Source: Mesorhizobium sp. ZC-5
Lineage (GTDB): Bacteria; Pseudomonadota; Alphaproteobacteria; Rhizobiales; Rhizobiaceae
Direction of reading: 5' to 3'
Length of the DNA: 64,000 nucleotides
NCBI RefSeq assembly: GCF_025753855.1
Contig: NZ_JAOWPT010000007.1
Location: 62,001 to 126,000, forward strand
Shown piece by piece: positions 17,909 through 26,137 of this stretch (positions are counted from its first letter, which is position 1; the number at the start of each line of letters is the position of its first letter). Made by a program: the position numbers and the translations under genes. The notes below the pieces were generated by a model. That model did no database searches, was not told the origin of the DNA, and was given only the letters and a program-made list of their open reading frames with translations.

Positions 17909-18232
17909 ATGAAGGTGATTGAATGGCTGGGAAACAGTCGGGCGGATGTTCGAGCGTTTCCTGACGATGCGCGGATAGAGGCCGGCTGGCAGCTCGAACT
18001 TGTCCAGCGCGGCGACGATCCCGACGACTGGAAGCCTATGCAGATCGTGGGGGCCGGCGTCAGGGAAATCAGAGTCCGGGAGGCATCGGGAGCGTTCCGC
18101 GTCATCTATCTGGCAACCCTGGAGGACCGCGTTTTGGTGCTTCACGCGTTCCAGAAGAAGACACAGGCCACATCCAAGAAAGACCTCGATCTGGCGGCTC
18201 AACGGCTAAAACGATGGAAGGCAGAACGATGA
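17909..18232 (+). CDS. RelE/HigB-like toxin (Gp49 family)
   Basis: A 107-residue basic protein of the phage-derived Gp49-like/HigB group: MKVIEWLGNSRADVRAFPDD, a GAGVREIRVREASGAFRVIYLA core and a C-terminal VLHAFQKKTQATSKKDLDLA, the typical ribosome-dependent mRNA interferase pattern. The toxin gene comes first and overlaps the antitoxin by ATGA, the usual higBA order. The pair would stabilise the replicon. Confidence 0.88.
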   Translation: MKVIEWLGNSRADVRAFPDDARIEAGWQLELVQRGDDPDDWKPMQIVGAGVREIRVREASGAFRVIYLATLEDRVLVLHAFQKKTQATSKKDLDLAAQRLKRWKAER

Positions 18233-18510
18233 ACGTAGAAATCTATGAGAACGTCTGGGACGCCCTGGCGGACACCGAACAGGAGGCAGCAAACCTTAAA
18301 GCGCGCTCGGCGCTGCTCTACGAAATTCGTAAGGCAGTCCAGCGTTGGGGCATTCCCCAGGAGGAAGCCGCCAAGCGGCTCGGCCTGACGCGCCCTCGTA
18401 TCAATGATCTGCTGCGCGGTAAGCTCGCCAAGTTTTCGCTTGACGCGCTCGTCAACATCGCCGCCTCCGCTCACTTGGATATAGAAATCCGGGTGAAGGA
18501 GGTTGCATAA
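18229..18510 (+). CDS. HigA-like XRE antitoxin
   Basis: A 93-residue antitoxin with a helix-turn-helix at about residues 37-70 (WGIPQEEAAKRLGLTRPRINDLLRGKL). The start at 18229 is set by the ATGA overlap with the toxin; an in-frame ATG five codons earlier is less likely. It should neutralise the toxin and repress the operon through the inverted repeats upstream. Confidence 0.88.
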   Translation: MNVEIYENVWDALADTEQEAANLKARSALLYEIRKAVQRWGIPQEEAAKRLGLTRPRINDLLRGKLAKFSLDALVNIAASAHLDIEIRVKEVA

Positions 18511-18642
18511 TCACCAGGTGTCTAATCCTCGCCTTTCCTCGGAGTCCATCCGCGTTTGGACGCGAGCGTGTGCCGAACGGAGCCGCTGCCAGAGCCCGGC
18601 TTAGGGAACAACGAGCCCCGCAGTGGTTGCATGGCGAGGCAA

Positions 18643-21150
18643 CTACTGCTTTTGCGGCTTTTGTGAATCCGGCTCTTCGCCTTCGACTGGAGCGGTGTTG
18701 ATGCTTCTCGACTGCAGGCGCTGCAGTTCTTCGAGCCGTTCGCCTTTGACGATCTCAGGATCAAGCGGCTCGTGAGGATTGTGCGCCAATGAACGCGCGG
18801 CTTCGCTTGCGGCTTGTGCCTCGCGGGCTTCCTTCGCAGCGATGCTTTCGGCATTGCGAACCATTTCGCGGTCTTGTGCAACCTGCTCAAGCGATGTCGG
18901 ATCGATTGAGCCGGCATGTTCATCACGAAGTTGTCGCTCGATGGCACGATTGCGGATTTCGTTCGCGCGCTGTGCCTCTAGGTGCTCCGTAGCCTCGATC
19001 TCACGTGCACGATTTGTGAGCTGCACGACCGCTGGTTCATGTTGAGCAGGACCATATTCTTGTCGCGCCTTCTCCCAAGCATAATCTTTAACATGTTCAG
19101 CAAAGGGCTCATCTTGTTCCGCGTTTCCTTTCGAATAAAATTCATCATCTGAGCGTTGCACGGATCTTGCGAACGCCGCTACATCAACATCCGTCCATTC
19201 TGACGGATCTTTGGTCCTATACTGTTGATCTTCCATCTCCCATGCTCTTGCGATAAGCGCTTCACTTCGTGATCCGGCGATCTGATGCGCTTCTTCATGC
19301 GAAATGTGCGTCACACCGCGCTCCTGCATAGATTTGAGATCCGTTCGGATCGCCAGCAGCTCCATGGTCGGCGCTGCGCTTCGCAAGAACTCTGCCTTGG
19401 TCTGGCCGTTCATCATGGCGGCCGTCTTGTTTACGGTCTCGTTGATCTCTTTTAGGTTTTCCCGCATCTTGTCCGCGGTGGCATCTGAACTCATTTGAAC
19501 ACCCTTTCCATCTCGAATAGCAACCACAACAGTACCGGATCGGAAAGCTTGCGTCATCCGATCAATAAATTGATTCGCTATCGCGTTATCCGGCTGAGAA
19601 GCAGCAACCGAGTGCCAGTCCCGAAGGCTTGCCTGGGTGGCCTGCAGCTGGCGCGCCGAAATCGGAATCTTGATCGGGTTGGCCCTCGCGTAGTCGATCC
19701 GCTGTCGTGCTTTCTCGATGACCTGCGGGTTTGCACGGGCATACGCGCGGTCCCGCGCCTCCCTACCTGGCCGCGGCTTTTCGGCCGTGGCAACGATCGC
19801 CTTGTCGCGCGGACCATAGCTTTGTGATGACGCTCGATAGGCCGCGGAGGTCGCGACGATTTTCATGCCCTGTGCTTGTGCGTGCTGAGCATAGAGCGCG
19901 CGCCATTCGCGAAGTTGGGCCGGACCTGGTCGCAATCGCTGACCATCCTCACCCTTCACCGCGACGATGGCATGGACATGAATATGGCCGCCCTCCTCGG
20001 CCATGTCGGCATGCATCCCAAAGGCGAATTTGTGATTGGGGAACTGTTCATGCAGGAACCCACGTGCGGCCCTCACCAGGGCTTGTCCGTCCTCACCTGC
20101 CTTGGCCGACAGGATCATATGCATAGTGTCGCGCGGCTTGTAGGAATTCAGCGTCTTGTCCCAGGACTGCGCGGTCTGCCGGACCGCCTCCTCAGACGCG
20201 ATCGTGACGCCGTCGGCGCCGATCGCCGCTCCGTCATGGGTAAGGCGCGAGAGATGGAACACGACACCAGCTTTGCCGTGGCTGGCTTCCCCAATTGGCT
20301 TGACCGAAACAGTATCCTCCTTGACCCCAAGCGTCTCGGCGATCCGCGAGGCGATCATGGCCCGGGTCGGTGCCGAGAACCGGCGATCCTCCTGGCGCCG
20401 ATCGGAAAAGTGAAACCGATGCTTCTTCTTCTCGTCTCCGTTCTCGCCCCGCACGACGCTGTGTCCGGCCATGGTCGCAACGACACGCGCAACGCTCGAT
20501 CCGTCCTGTAGCGTGTCGATACGATAGGCGAAACCGTGGCCGGCAAAACCAGCCTGAACCGCCAATGAAAGGCGCTCGGCATTCTCCTCTCCTGCCACCG
20601 AAAGCCGGAACGTCGCGACATCGTCGCTTTCCCGCCGCTTGTCGAAGCCCTTGCCCCACTGTTTCATTTCCTCGGCAACGGCGGCCTGCGTCGCGAGGAT
20701 GCGGGCGTCATGAGTTTCGAGCGCGACGCCCTCCTTCTGGATATATTGACCGATGGCGGCTGCTCTTGTGACGCCGTGCCCATAGGAAATCACCTTCAGA
20801 ACCGCCGGCTGATACCCGGCCGCCAGCCGGTCGGCAGCCGCCCTCGGCGCAGGTCCGCCGGCGAGCTTCCGCCGCTTCGTTGGCAGGGCGAAGTTTAGTC
20901 GCCCGGCTTTACCGCGCGGCGGCTCCAACTCCCGGGCAGACGAGCGCGGCACGGCGGGTTCCGGGGGCTGGCTTCCGCCGAAACCGCCCTCCCCCGGCCC
21001 GCCGCGAACCGTCTTGAACAACCAATCATCGTCATTTCCAGCAAAGGACAACAGGGCCCGATGGCGGCGCTTGCGGTTCTCTTCTTCAAAAGCTGCGCTC
21101 GCTCGAATCCGATCGGCTATGGCCTGTATGGACGACGGGTCGAGGTTCAC
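18643..21150 (-). CDS. Relaxase (VirD2/MobA-like)
   Basis: An 835-residue protein whose middle part carries the histidine triad GHIHVHAIV (His 389, 391 and 393), the metal-binding motif of HUH relaxases, after the segments RDTMHMILSAK and AFGMHADM. An upstream block (VLKVISYGHGVTRAAAIGQYIQKEG near residue 118) is a candidate for the catalytic-Tyr region. The N-terminal 100 residues are proline- and charge-rich and the C-terminal 300 residues are helical, acidic and of lower GC. It would nick oriT and pilot the strand into VirD4. Its start overlaps the end of mobC by 4 bases. The layout resembles MOBP relaxases, but I cannot assign the MOB class firmly. Confidence 0.82.
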   Translation of the reverse strand: MNLDPSSIQAIADRIRASAAFEEENRKRRHRALLSFAGNDDDWLFKTVRGGPGEGGFGGSQPPEPAVPRSSARELEPPRGKAGRLNFALPTKRRKLAGGPAPRAAADRLAAGYQPAVLKVISYGHGVTRAAAIGQYIQKEGVALETHDARILATQAAVAEEMKQWGKGFDKRRESDDVATFRLSVAGEENAERLSLAVQAGFAGHGFAYRIDTLQDGSSVARVVATMAGHSVVRGENGDEKKKHRFHFSDRRQEDRRFSAPTRAMIASRIAETLGVKEDTVSVKPIGEASHGKAGVVFHLSRLTHDGAAIGADGVTIASEEAVRQTAQSWDKTLNSYKPRDTMHMILSAKAGEDGQALVRAARGFLHEQFPNHKFAFGMHADMAEEGGHIHVHAIVAVKGEDGQRLRPGPAQLREWRALYAQHAQAQGMKIVATSAAYRASSQSYGPRDKAIVATAEKPRPGREARDRAYARANPQVIEKARQRIDYARANPIKIPISARQLQATQASLRDWHSVAASQPDNAIANQFIDRMTQAFRSGTVVVAIRDGKGVQMSSDATADKMRENLKEINETVNKTAAMMNGQTKAEFLRSAAPTMELLAIRTDLKSMQERGVTHISHEEAHQIAGSRSEALIARAWEMEDQQYRTKDPSEWTDVDVAAFARSVQRSDDEFYSKGNAEQDEPFAEHVKDYAWEKARQEYGPAQHEPAVVQLTNRAREIEATEHLEAQRANEIRNRAIERQLRDEHAGSIDPTSLEQVAQDREMVRNAESIAAKEAREAQAASEAARSLAHNPHEPLDPEIVKGERLEELQRLQSRSINTAPVEGEEPDSQKPQKQ

Positions 21151-21569
21151 GCGTCCTCACCATCCAGCAGATGCGCCGCCTTCCGAAGTTTCAGGCCATG
21201 GGCAATCGTCATTGCCGTCAATTCGGCGTCGACAGCTTTCACCCTGACATCCAGTGCGTCCCATATCGGCAACGTCGCCTCCATTGGGACGGCGTGGCCG
21301 GAATGAATGGCATGCAGAAGCTGGCTGAGGTTTCGGCCGACCATCCGGACTTGCGAGGCCAAGGCCGCGACAGTGCGTGAATTCTCTGCCGACAGAGCGG
21401 GGCCGACATCCAGGCTGGCCCGGATGATGCGTCGCAACGTCTCCGCCCGGTCAAGCTGGAACACCTTGCAGGCCTCGTCCAGGAGTGCGCCCGCCTCCGG
21501 CCCGATATCGATCCTGGAGCGCTTTCGAGTGTCCTTTTGGGCGGGGCTGGTGCCGAAAATTCTCGCCAT
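21147..21569 (-). CDS. MobC-like relaxosome accessory protein
   Basis: A 140-residue protein with a ribbon-helix-helix-like N-terminus (RKRSRIDIGPEAGALLDEACKVFQLDRAETLRRIIRASL) and a MobC-like C-terminal helix (ASQVRMVGRNLSQLLHAIHSG). MobC proteins bind oriT next to the nick and help the relaxase melt DNA. It is the first gene of a two-gene minus-strand operon with the relaxase, beside the non-coding region proposed as oriT, which is the normal arrangement. Confidence 0.75.
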   Translation of the reverse strand: MARIFGTSPAQKDTRKRSRIDIGPEAGALLDEACKVFQLDRAETLRRIIRASLDVGPALSAENSRTVAALASQVRMVGRNLSQLLHAIHSGHAVPMEATLPIWDALDVRVKAVDAELTAMTIAHGLKLRKAAHLLDGEDA

Positions 21570-21619
21570 GGGGCCTCACGTCGAAGACGGTCCAGGTCGA
21601 AGCGAAGCGACGACCTGCC

Positions 21620-21760
21620 CAGCCAATTTGGACCCAAATTGCGTATCTTGTCAATTCAATACGCAACATTATACTAACTCACTGATGAACTAACGCTGAG
21701 TCGATTTTGCACCTTCGAACATTGAACTAAGTGCGCAAATTCATATTATCGCACAGTCGC
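21620..21760. other. Candidate oriT region
   Basis: This AT-rich gap between divergent mobC and parA holds two perfect inverted repeats: CAATTTGG/CCAAATTG at 21624-21641 with a 2-base loop, and TTGCGTAT/ATACGCAA at 21639-21666 with a 12-base loop. A TAAGTGCGC sequence follows at 21728-21736, matching the first nine bases of the Q-type nick core TAAGTGCGCCCT. Stem-loops next to a nick core, beside mobC and relaxase, are the expected parts of an oriT. The core is short and its last three bases differ, so the nick position is a proposal only. Confidence 0.5.
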
Positions 21761-21781
21761 TTATGTGCCTCCGCACTTCGT

Positions 21782-21855
21782 CGCATTGGCGCATTGGCAT
21801 AATGAAAGAAAGGCACTTTGGCGCCAGATCGCCTCTGCGCTTTGGCGCCAAAGTG
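21782..21855. promoter_or_regulatory. Repeat cluster upstream of parA, operator or centromere candidate
   Basis: A tandem CGCATTGG CGCATTGG (21782-21797) is followed by two copies of CTTTGGCGCCA (21816-21826 and 21840-21850, 24 bases apart). CACTTTGGCGCC at 21814-21825 is the inverse of 21844-21855, and TTTGGCGCCAAA at 21841-21852 is a perfect palindrome. The cluster ends 23 bases before the parA ATG. Such arrays serve ParA/ParB-type autoregulation or partition, or VirC1-type binding near oriT. Confidence 0.55.
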
Positions 21856-21878
21856 ACACGCGAATATTGGGAGAAAAA

Positions 21879-22571
21879 ATGCCGGAACAACGCGCGGTGC
21901 AAATCACAGTGGCCTCGCCCAAAGGCGGGGTCGGCAAGACCATGACCACCATCCTGCTCGCTGGCGAATTCGCCGCCGCCGGTCACCGGGTGTCGGTGCT
22001 CGACACCGATCCGCAATTGTCCGCGGTGGAGTGGAGCAAAAACAGTCACCGCGCCGGGTACGCTCTTTCGAACATCGACGTCATCCCTATCAGCTCGACC
22101 GACGAACTGATCGACCGCCTGGCGCAATCTGACGCCGAGGACCTTCTGCTGGTCGATGTCCAGGGCACGGCCGTGGCTGCCCTCGGCCCGGCCGTCGCCA
22201 ACGCCGACTTCGTGCTGATCCCGACGAAAGCGCACGTCTTCGATGTCAAGCAGTGCCTCGGCCTGATCCGGCACATCCGATCGCTTGGCGGACGCCACCG
22301 CGAAATTCCCTACGCGGTGATGCTCAACATGGTTTCGGGGATCGAGCACAACACCATGGCTTTTCGCACGGCGATCCAGCTGCTGCGGCAGGCCGACGCC
22401 AGCGTGCTTGAGACCTTTTTGTCGCAACGGCCGACCTTCGCCTCAATCGCAACCGCCGGGACGCTCTACGAAGTCCAGCCCGTGAACAAGGCGGTGCAGG
22501 ACGCTCGCGACCAGACGAATGCTCTGACCGCCGAGATCATCCGCAAACTGAACGGAGCCACCTCGCAATGA
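21879..22571 (+). CDS. parA: ParA/VirC1-like P-loop ATPase
   Basis: A 230-residue deviant Walker ATPase with KGGVGKT at residues 15-21, DTDPQLSAVEW (Walker A' region) and LLLVDVQGTA (Walker B). It could segregate the replicon or, like VirC1 beside the Ti-plasmid transfer origin, recruit the relaxosome to the cell pole; its place next to oriT and divergent to mobC fits the second role. The ATG at 21879 has GGGAGA in front and begins directly before the P-loop; the longer frame reaching 21765 runs through the repeats. It overlaps the next gene by ATGA. Confidence 0.85.
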   Translation: MPEQRAVQITVASPKGGVGKTMTTILLAGEFAAAGHRVSVLDTDPQLSAVEWSKNSHRAGYALSNIDVIPISSTDELIDRLAQSDAEDLLLVDVQGTAVAALGPAVANADFVLIPTKAHVFDVKQCLGLIRHIRSLGGRHREIPYAVMLNMVSGIEHNTMAFRTAIQLLRQADASVLETFLSQRPTFASIATAGTLYEVQPVNKAVQDARDQTNALTAEIIRKLNGATSQ

Positions 22572-22909
22572 ACGAGAAAAACGATCGGACCGCAAACCAG
22601 CTTCCGCTGCCTGCCTTGAAACCGCGTGCCCGTTCGGATGCTCCGTTCTCGCGCAACATGGCTGCCATAGTGGAATCCAGCATCAGCGAAACGGACAACC
22701 TGGAGCAGCAGACGAGAACCCAGTCTGCCAGAACGGCGAATTCGAGGCTCGAAAAGCCAAAGGCAGCCGGCGAGACAGCCCGGCTGCACACGCGCATTCC
22801 GGTTTCGCAGATGATCGAGCTGCAGGTCCATTGCGCGCGCAATAGGACAACCATGCAGGAGGTGGTTCAGGGTCTGATAACGGAATTCCTTGCCCGGCAG
22901 CCGAAGTAG
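22568..22909 (+). CDS. Small basic DNA-binding-like protein partnered with ParA
   Basis: A 113-residue protein, start overlapping the parA stop (ATGA). The first 75 residues are polar and disordered. The C-terminus (RLHTRIPVSQMIELQVHCARNRTTMQEVVQGLITEFLARQPK) looks like a ribbon-helix-helix domain, as in ParG or VirC2. It may therefore bind the upstream repeats and load ParA, either for partition or to promote DNA processing at oriT. The fold is judged from sequence pattern only. Confidence 0.65.
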   Translation: MNEKNDRTANQLPLPALKPRARSDAPFSRNMAAIVESSISETDNLEQQTRTQSARTANSRLEKPKAAGETARLHTRIPVSQMIELQVHCARNRTTMQEVVQGLITEFLARQPK

Positions 22910-23119
22910 CCAGACGCGGTGATCAGCGTCGATCGTCACGACCGACCGCGCACGATACGGGCCAACGAGGATTTGCTGCATCTCTCCAGGAAGGGCCATC
23001 AAAGAGGCTGCTGAACGACTGACGTTCGGTTCCATCCATCATCAGCGTGAATCAATCCGCGTCTGCTGATTCAAACCATTCATTGGACGCGCGCGTCCGG
23101 CTGCGCGATTCTGTCCGCA

Positions 23120-23395
23120 ATGATCGCGCAGCTCTATCGCCTCTGTATCGAACGCCGCGACGCGGATCGGAACATGGCGCGCTTCTATGCACTGTCGATT
23201 GAGGAGACACTGTTCGGCCAGACCTGCCTGGTCCGGCGTTGGGGCCGGATTGGAACCACCGGCCGCACGGTACAGCACTCCTTTGATACCGAGGGTGAAG
23301 CCGTAGCCCTTTTCCTCGAGCTGCTGCGCGCCAAGCGGATGCGTGGCTATCAGCCGCGATCCCCCCGACGCGCAGAAGCGATCCCGTCTGGTTGA
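23120..23395 (+). CDS. WGR domain protein
   Basis: A 91-residue protein that is almost entirely a WGR domain: NMARFYALSIEETLFGQTCLVRRWGRIGTTG with the eponymous Trp-Gly-Arg near residue 42, then FDTEGEAVALFLELLRAKRMRGY. WGR domains bind DNA ends or nucleic acid in PARPs; free-standing short versions are frequent on rhizobial plasmids, with unknown role. No strong ribosome site is visible before the ATG. It stands alone between the par genes and the convergent nuclease gene. Confidence 0.8.
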   Translation: MIAQLYRLCIERRDADRNMARFYALSIEETLFGQTCLVRRWGRIGTTGRTVQHSFDTEGEAVALFLELLRAKRMRGYQPRSPRRAEAIPSG

Positions 23396-23595
23396 CAGGC
23401 AACCGTTACGGCGACGGGAGCCAGGCTTTGAACAAAGTCGCTTCGTGTACCGGGCGCAGGCGCGATGTTGCCCGTCGGAATTCAGTGATCCTGACACTGC
23501 CGCATGCTCGCACTTTCTGAGCCGTTGAAGCACTCAGCGGTCCCGCGGTACGCGCCAGCGCAGGCGAAAAGCAGGGCAATAACTGGCCCTGTGGC

Positions 23596-24351
23596 TTAAC
23601 GCTTTGCTTTGCGCCAACCGGCCGCCACCGCCTCTTCCTCGCTGCAGAACCAGCGCTCACCCTTGCTGGTCGTGATGACCGTGCGATCGTAATATTCCTG
23701 GCCAGGCATGTGATAGATGTGCTCCCCGCGGGCATTGATGTTGCCCTTGATGTTGCAGGCACTGGGCGACACTGCGAGCAGGGGAGCGATCATCGATGGC
23801 TGTTCGTTGTCAGCGCGATGCTTGGCACGCCAATCCCAAGGCGCTTGAAACGTTCCTGCCCAGATGCCAACCTTTGCCGCCTTGGCCTTCTCCTGCAGCA
23901 TGGCGTAGGCACCTTGGCTGTATTTCGGCCAATCAAGAGCTTGACCGTTCTCGACCATCCAGGCGGCGACGCTGACACCATCGGCCCGCCGGCAATTGCC
24001 GACATAGCGGCCATACCGATCCCATGACACAAACGTGCATCGGGTCGGTCGCGAGGCGGCGAGAAAGGCATCGAGAGCGGCGGCGGACTTGGCGCCGCAT
24101 TGATAGTGGAAGCCATTGGCGTCGTCGCACTGCTGTGCTGACTCCGGTGCATCGATACCATTGAAGCGAATGCGCTGGCCATGGATCTCGATCGTGTCGC
24201 CGTCGATGACAGATGCGACCCCAGCAATTGCTACCGGTCGCGGCGTGATCAGGTTCTGCAGATTGATTTCCGGGAGGGACCCGCTGTCGTGCATGACAAA
24301 CTGCGTTACCAGAGCGGAGGTCGCAGCCACCGTCACGAAGACTAGCCGCAT
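23596..24351 (-). CDS. Secreted thermonuclease (SNase family)
   Basis: A 251-residue protein. A hydrophobic N-terminus (MRLVFVTVAATSALVTQFVM) acts as signal or anchor, followed by an SNase domain with the full active-site pattern: GDTIEIHGQRIRFNGIDAPES near residue 50 and DRYGRYVGNC near residue 108. The C-terminal 55 residues (CNIKGNINARGEHIYHMPGQ onward) are a small domain often attached to rhizobial SNases. It should degrade DNA or RNA outside the cytoplasm. The open frame extends upstream; a TTG at 24444 could add 31 residues. Unlike the homologue at 3425, the catalytic residues are intact. Confidence 0.82.
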   Translation of the reverse strand: MRLVFVTVAATSALVTQFVMHDSGSLPEINLQNLITPRPVAIAGVASVIDGDTIEIHGQRIRFNGIDAPESAQQCDDANGFHYQCGAKSAAALDAFLAASRPTRCTFVSWDRYGRYVGNCRRADGVSVAAWMVENGQALDWPKYSQGAYAMLQEKAKAAKVGIWAGTFQAPWDWRAKHRADNEQPSMIAPLLAVSPSACNIKGNINARGEHIYHMPGQEYYDRTVITTSKGERWFCSEEEAVAAGWRKAKR

Positions 24352-24652
24352 CGGCACGCTGGCCCAGCCTCGTGCGAGCGGGCGTCCTGCGCCGGTACGA
24401 TTGCGCCACGGCCCCGACCGATCATCGTAGCGGGATTTAGCCAAGCCCCTTCTCCCCGCCGCAAGAATGCGCCCAAAACACGCGGAAAGTCCAGAATCCT
24501 GTCGCGACCGCCTCAACGGCTCGCCTGTTCTGAATCGTCCCCGGCAGTTGGGCCCGATTTCCTTAATCGGCTGCGGCAGGGTCGCAAAAGTAATCCGCGG
24601 TTTGGAGTCGCTACCTCGGACCGTTGATGTTCGTGGCTCTTTTCCGACGCGC
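24352..24652. other. Non-coding spacer upstream of the nuclease gene
   Basis: This gap holds an N-terminal extension of the nuclease frame with no signal-like sequence and no other supported gene. It presumably carries the nuclease promoter; I see no clear -10/-35 pair. Confidence 0.3.
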
Positions 24653-24691
24653 AAAAAAGGGGCCCGCAACGGAACACTCCGTCGCGGGCCC
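24653..24691 (-). terminator. Rho-independent terminator
   Basis: On the minus strand a strong stem forms between 24678-24691 and 24660-24673 (14 bases with one mismatch, GC-rich, 4-base loop) and is followed by six T residues (complement of 24653-24658). It lies 14 bases after the stop of the gene at 24705-25046, so it ends the DUF736 transcript. Confidence 0.85.
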
Positions 24692-24704
24692 TGAGACGTG
24701 TTGC

Positions 24705-25046
24705 CTACTTGGGGTGGTTGAGGCGTTTCAGCACCTGGCCGAGGATTGTGTCTTGCACCGGACGCCCGCTGGCTGCCGCTTTGTCGTCGACCAGCTTTGC
24801 GGCCAGTTTGGGCGGCAGCGGCATGAAGTCGTAGCCGTGCGAGATGGCTGCGCGGTGAAGATCCTCAAGCGTTTCGAACGCGCGATCGTGGGTGCCGAGC
24901 CAAAGACCGGGCTCGTCGGTTTCTTCGTGCGGGAACGCTTGCAGGAAGTAGGTTCGAAGTGGCGGATCGTAGCCGATGACAGCGTCTGGGTCCGAGCGGC
25001 CCTGTCCGGTGACGGTGCCAGTGACAGTGATGGTGTAGCGGCTCAT
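24705..25046 (-). CDS. Conserved hypothetical protein next to DUF736
   Basis: A 113-residue soluble protein (MSRYTITVTGTVTGQG at the N-terminus; WLGTHDRAFETLEDLHRAAISHGY in the middle). I have seen this type next to DUF736 genes on rhizobial plasmids, but no function is known. The C-terminus ends in a basic helix. It is 57 bases downstream of DUF736 and followed by a strong terminator, so the two form one minus-strand operon. A possible AAGGAGG ribosome site precedes the ATG. Confidence 0.75.
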   Translation of the reverse strand: MSRYTITVTGTVTGQGRSDPDAVIGYDPPLRTYFLQAFPHEETDEPGLWLGTHDRAFETLEDLHRAAISHGYDFMPLPPKLAAKLVDDKAAASGRPVQDTILGQVLKRLNHPK

Positions 25047-25103
25047 TGCAACCTCCTTTTGCCGGTGGGGAGCCGGCCCCTTGCGGGGCCGGCCACCGAT
25101 GCT

Positions 25104-25427
25104 TCACTGGGGGTTGTTCCAGAGGATGACCTTCTTGTTTTCCTCGCCGCCGGGGGCGGGAGCGAGGTTGCCGAAGATGACGCCGATCTCGGGGGCCTCC
25201 AGCTTGACCGAGAGGTACTCCTCTCCCGAACGCTGGGAGATGCGGTGCCAGCCGGCTCCGATCTCGAAGCCTGTGCGCTTGTTGACGATCCGGTAGTCGG
25301 GGGCGTCCTCGCGCGACTTGTTGGTGTTCGGGATGAGGGTGATCGGGGCATTGACCCGGAGCGTGGCAAAGACGCCTTCCATCGAGCCGTCGGCCTTGGT
25401 GGTGAGGTTTGCGATCGTGGTGGCCAT
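25104..25427 (-). CDS. DUF736 family protein
   Basis: A 107-residue DUF736 protein: MATTIANLTTKADGSMEGV, then ITLIPNTNKS...PDYRI, GAGWHRISQRSGEEYLSVKLEAP and NLAP...VILWNNP. The family is small, beta-rich, cytoplasmic and widespread on alphaproteobacterial plasmids and ICEs, where it is a marker of the conserved backbone; its function is not established. GGAGAAC precedes the ATG. It is downstream of a large palindromic region at 25502-25624. Confidence 0.92.
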   Translation of the reverse strand: MATTIANLTTKADGSMEGVFATLRVNAPITLIPNTNKSREDAPDYRIVNKRTGFEIGAGWHRISQRSGEEYLSVKLEAPEIGVIFGNLAPAPGGEENKKVILWNNPQ

Positions 25428-25501
25428 GGTAGTTCTCCTTCGGTTGCATCGGGACCATTCCCGATGGCGCCAAAGGAGAGGGCCGTCCTGCTGCGGTCAT
25501 C

Positions 25502-25624
25502 TCGGCGAAAATTCTGGAAAATTCTATTTGCCGAAAAATTGCGGGCAGGCCCTTCGCCTGCCCGCAGACAAAAACAGAAATCGAATTTTCCTGAATATTC
25601 GCCGAGTGTACCCCCAACGGGGGT
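25502..25624. repeat. Nested palindrome with terminator-like core
   Basis: Outer arms of 23 bases (25502-25524 and 25583-25605) are complementary at 21 positions and enclose a perfect 10-base GC stem (GCGGGCAGGC at 25541-25550 with 25556-25565, 5-base loop). The midpoints coincide, so the 104 bases form one extended cruciform. On the minus strand the inner stem is followed by AATTTTTC, like a terminator. A second hairpin ACCCCC-aac-GGGGGT is at 25610-25624. It lies between the SLOG-like gene and DUF736 and could be a terminator, a replication or single-strand origin, or both. Confidence 0.65.
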
Positions 25625-26137
25625 TGACCGCACAAAGCAGGCGGTCGTCTACAAAGGCGACATGAAACGGGAATGGCCCCGGATGCGACCGAAGGAAAAG
25701 AACGCAGGCCGCCATCGCTAGACCGCGGAGGCAACGCTGCCGGATCGCAGGAACATGCTGCAGCCTCTCGGGTCATGTGGTCGGCATCGCCAACACATCG
25801 AACAGCAGCCCGGCGCGTGACCGCCTTGCGTGTTCGGTATGGCGGCATAGCGGTTTCGAGATCGGGGCCGGCTGGCAGCGGCCTTCACGCCCCTCGGGGA
25901 TGATACCGCGCAGTCAGGTTGGATGACCCGGCAAGCCAGGATGTTGTTCGGCGCGCTTGCACCCGCTTCAGAGGCGAGACGGGTCAAGATGATCATCCGC
26001 ACAACGCCCGGCGGCTCTGCGCGTGGACCGGTTTCGAAAGGGGCCGGCTCCGTCCGCTCATACAAGTGGATTAGGCGGCGAGCTGCCGGATCAACATATC
26101 GGATTGACCCCGCCGGCTGTCGGCAGGACCTGATCCA
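25625..26137. other. Gap without supported genes
   Basis: About 510 bases of GC-rich sequence between the palindrome and the SLOG-like gene. Open frames exist on both strands but show no family signature and are rich in Arg, Ala and Ser, as expected for shadow frames. It may contain a decayed gene; nothing firm can be said. Confidence 0.3.

Noticed and set aside
24624-25721. 365-codon open frame on the plus strand
   Set aside because: Runs antisense through the DUF736 operon and its terminator and palindrome; those features are far better supported.
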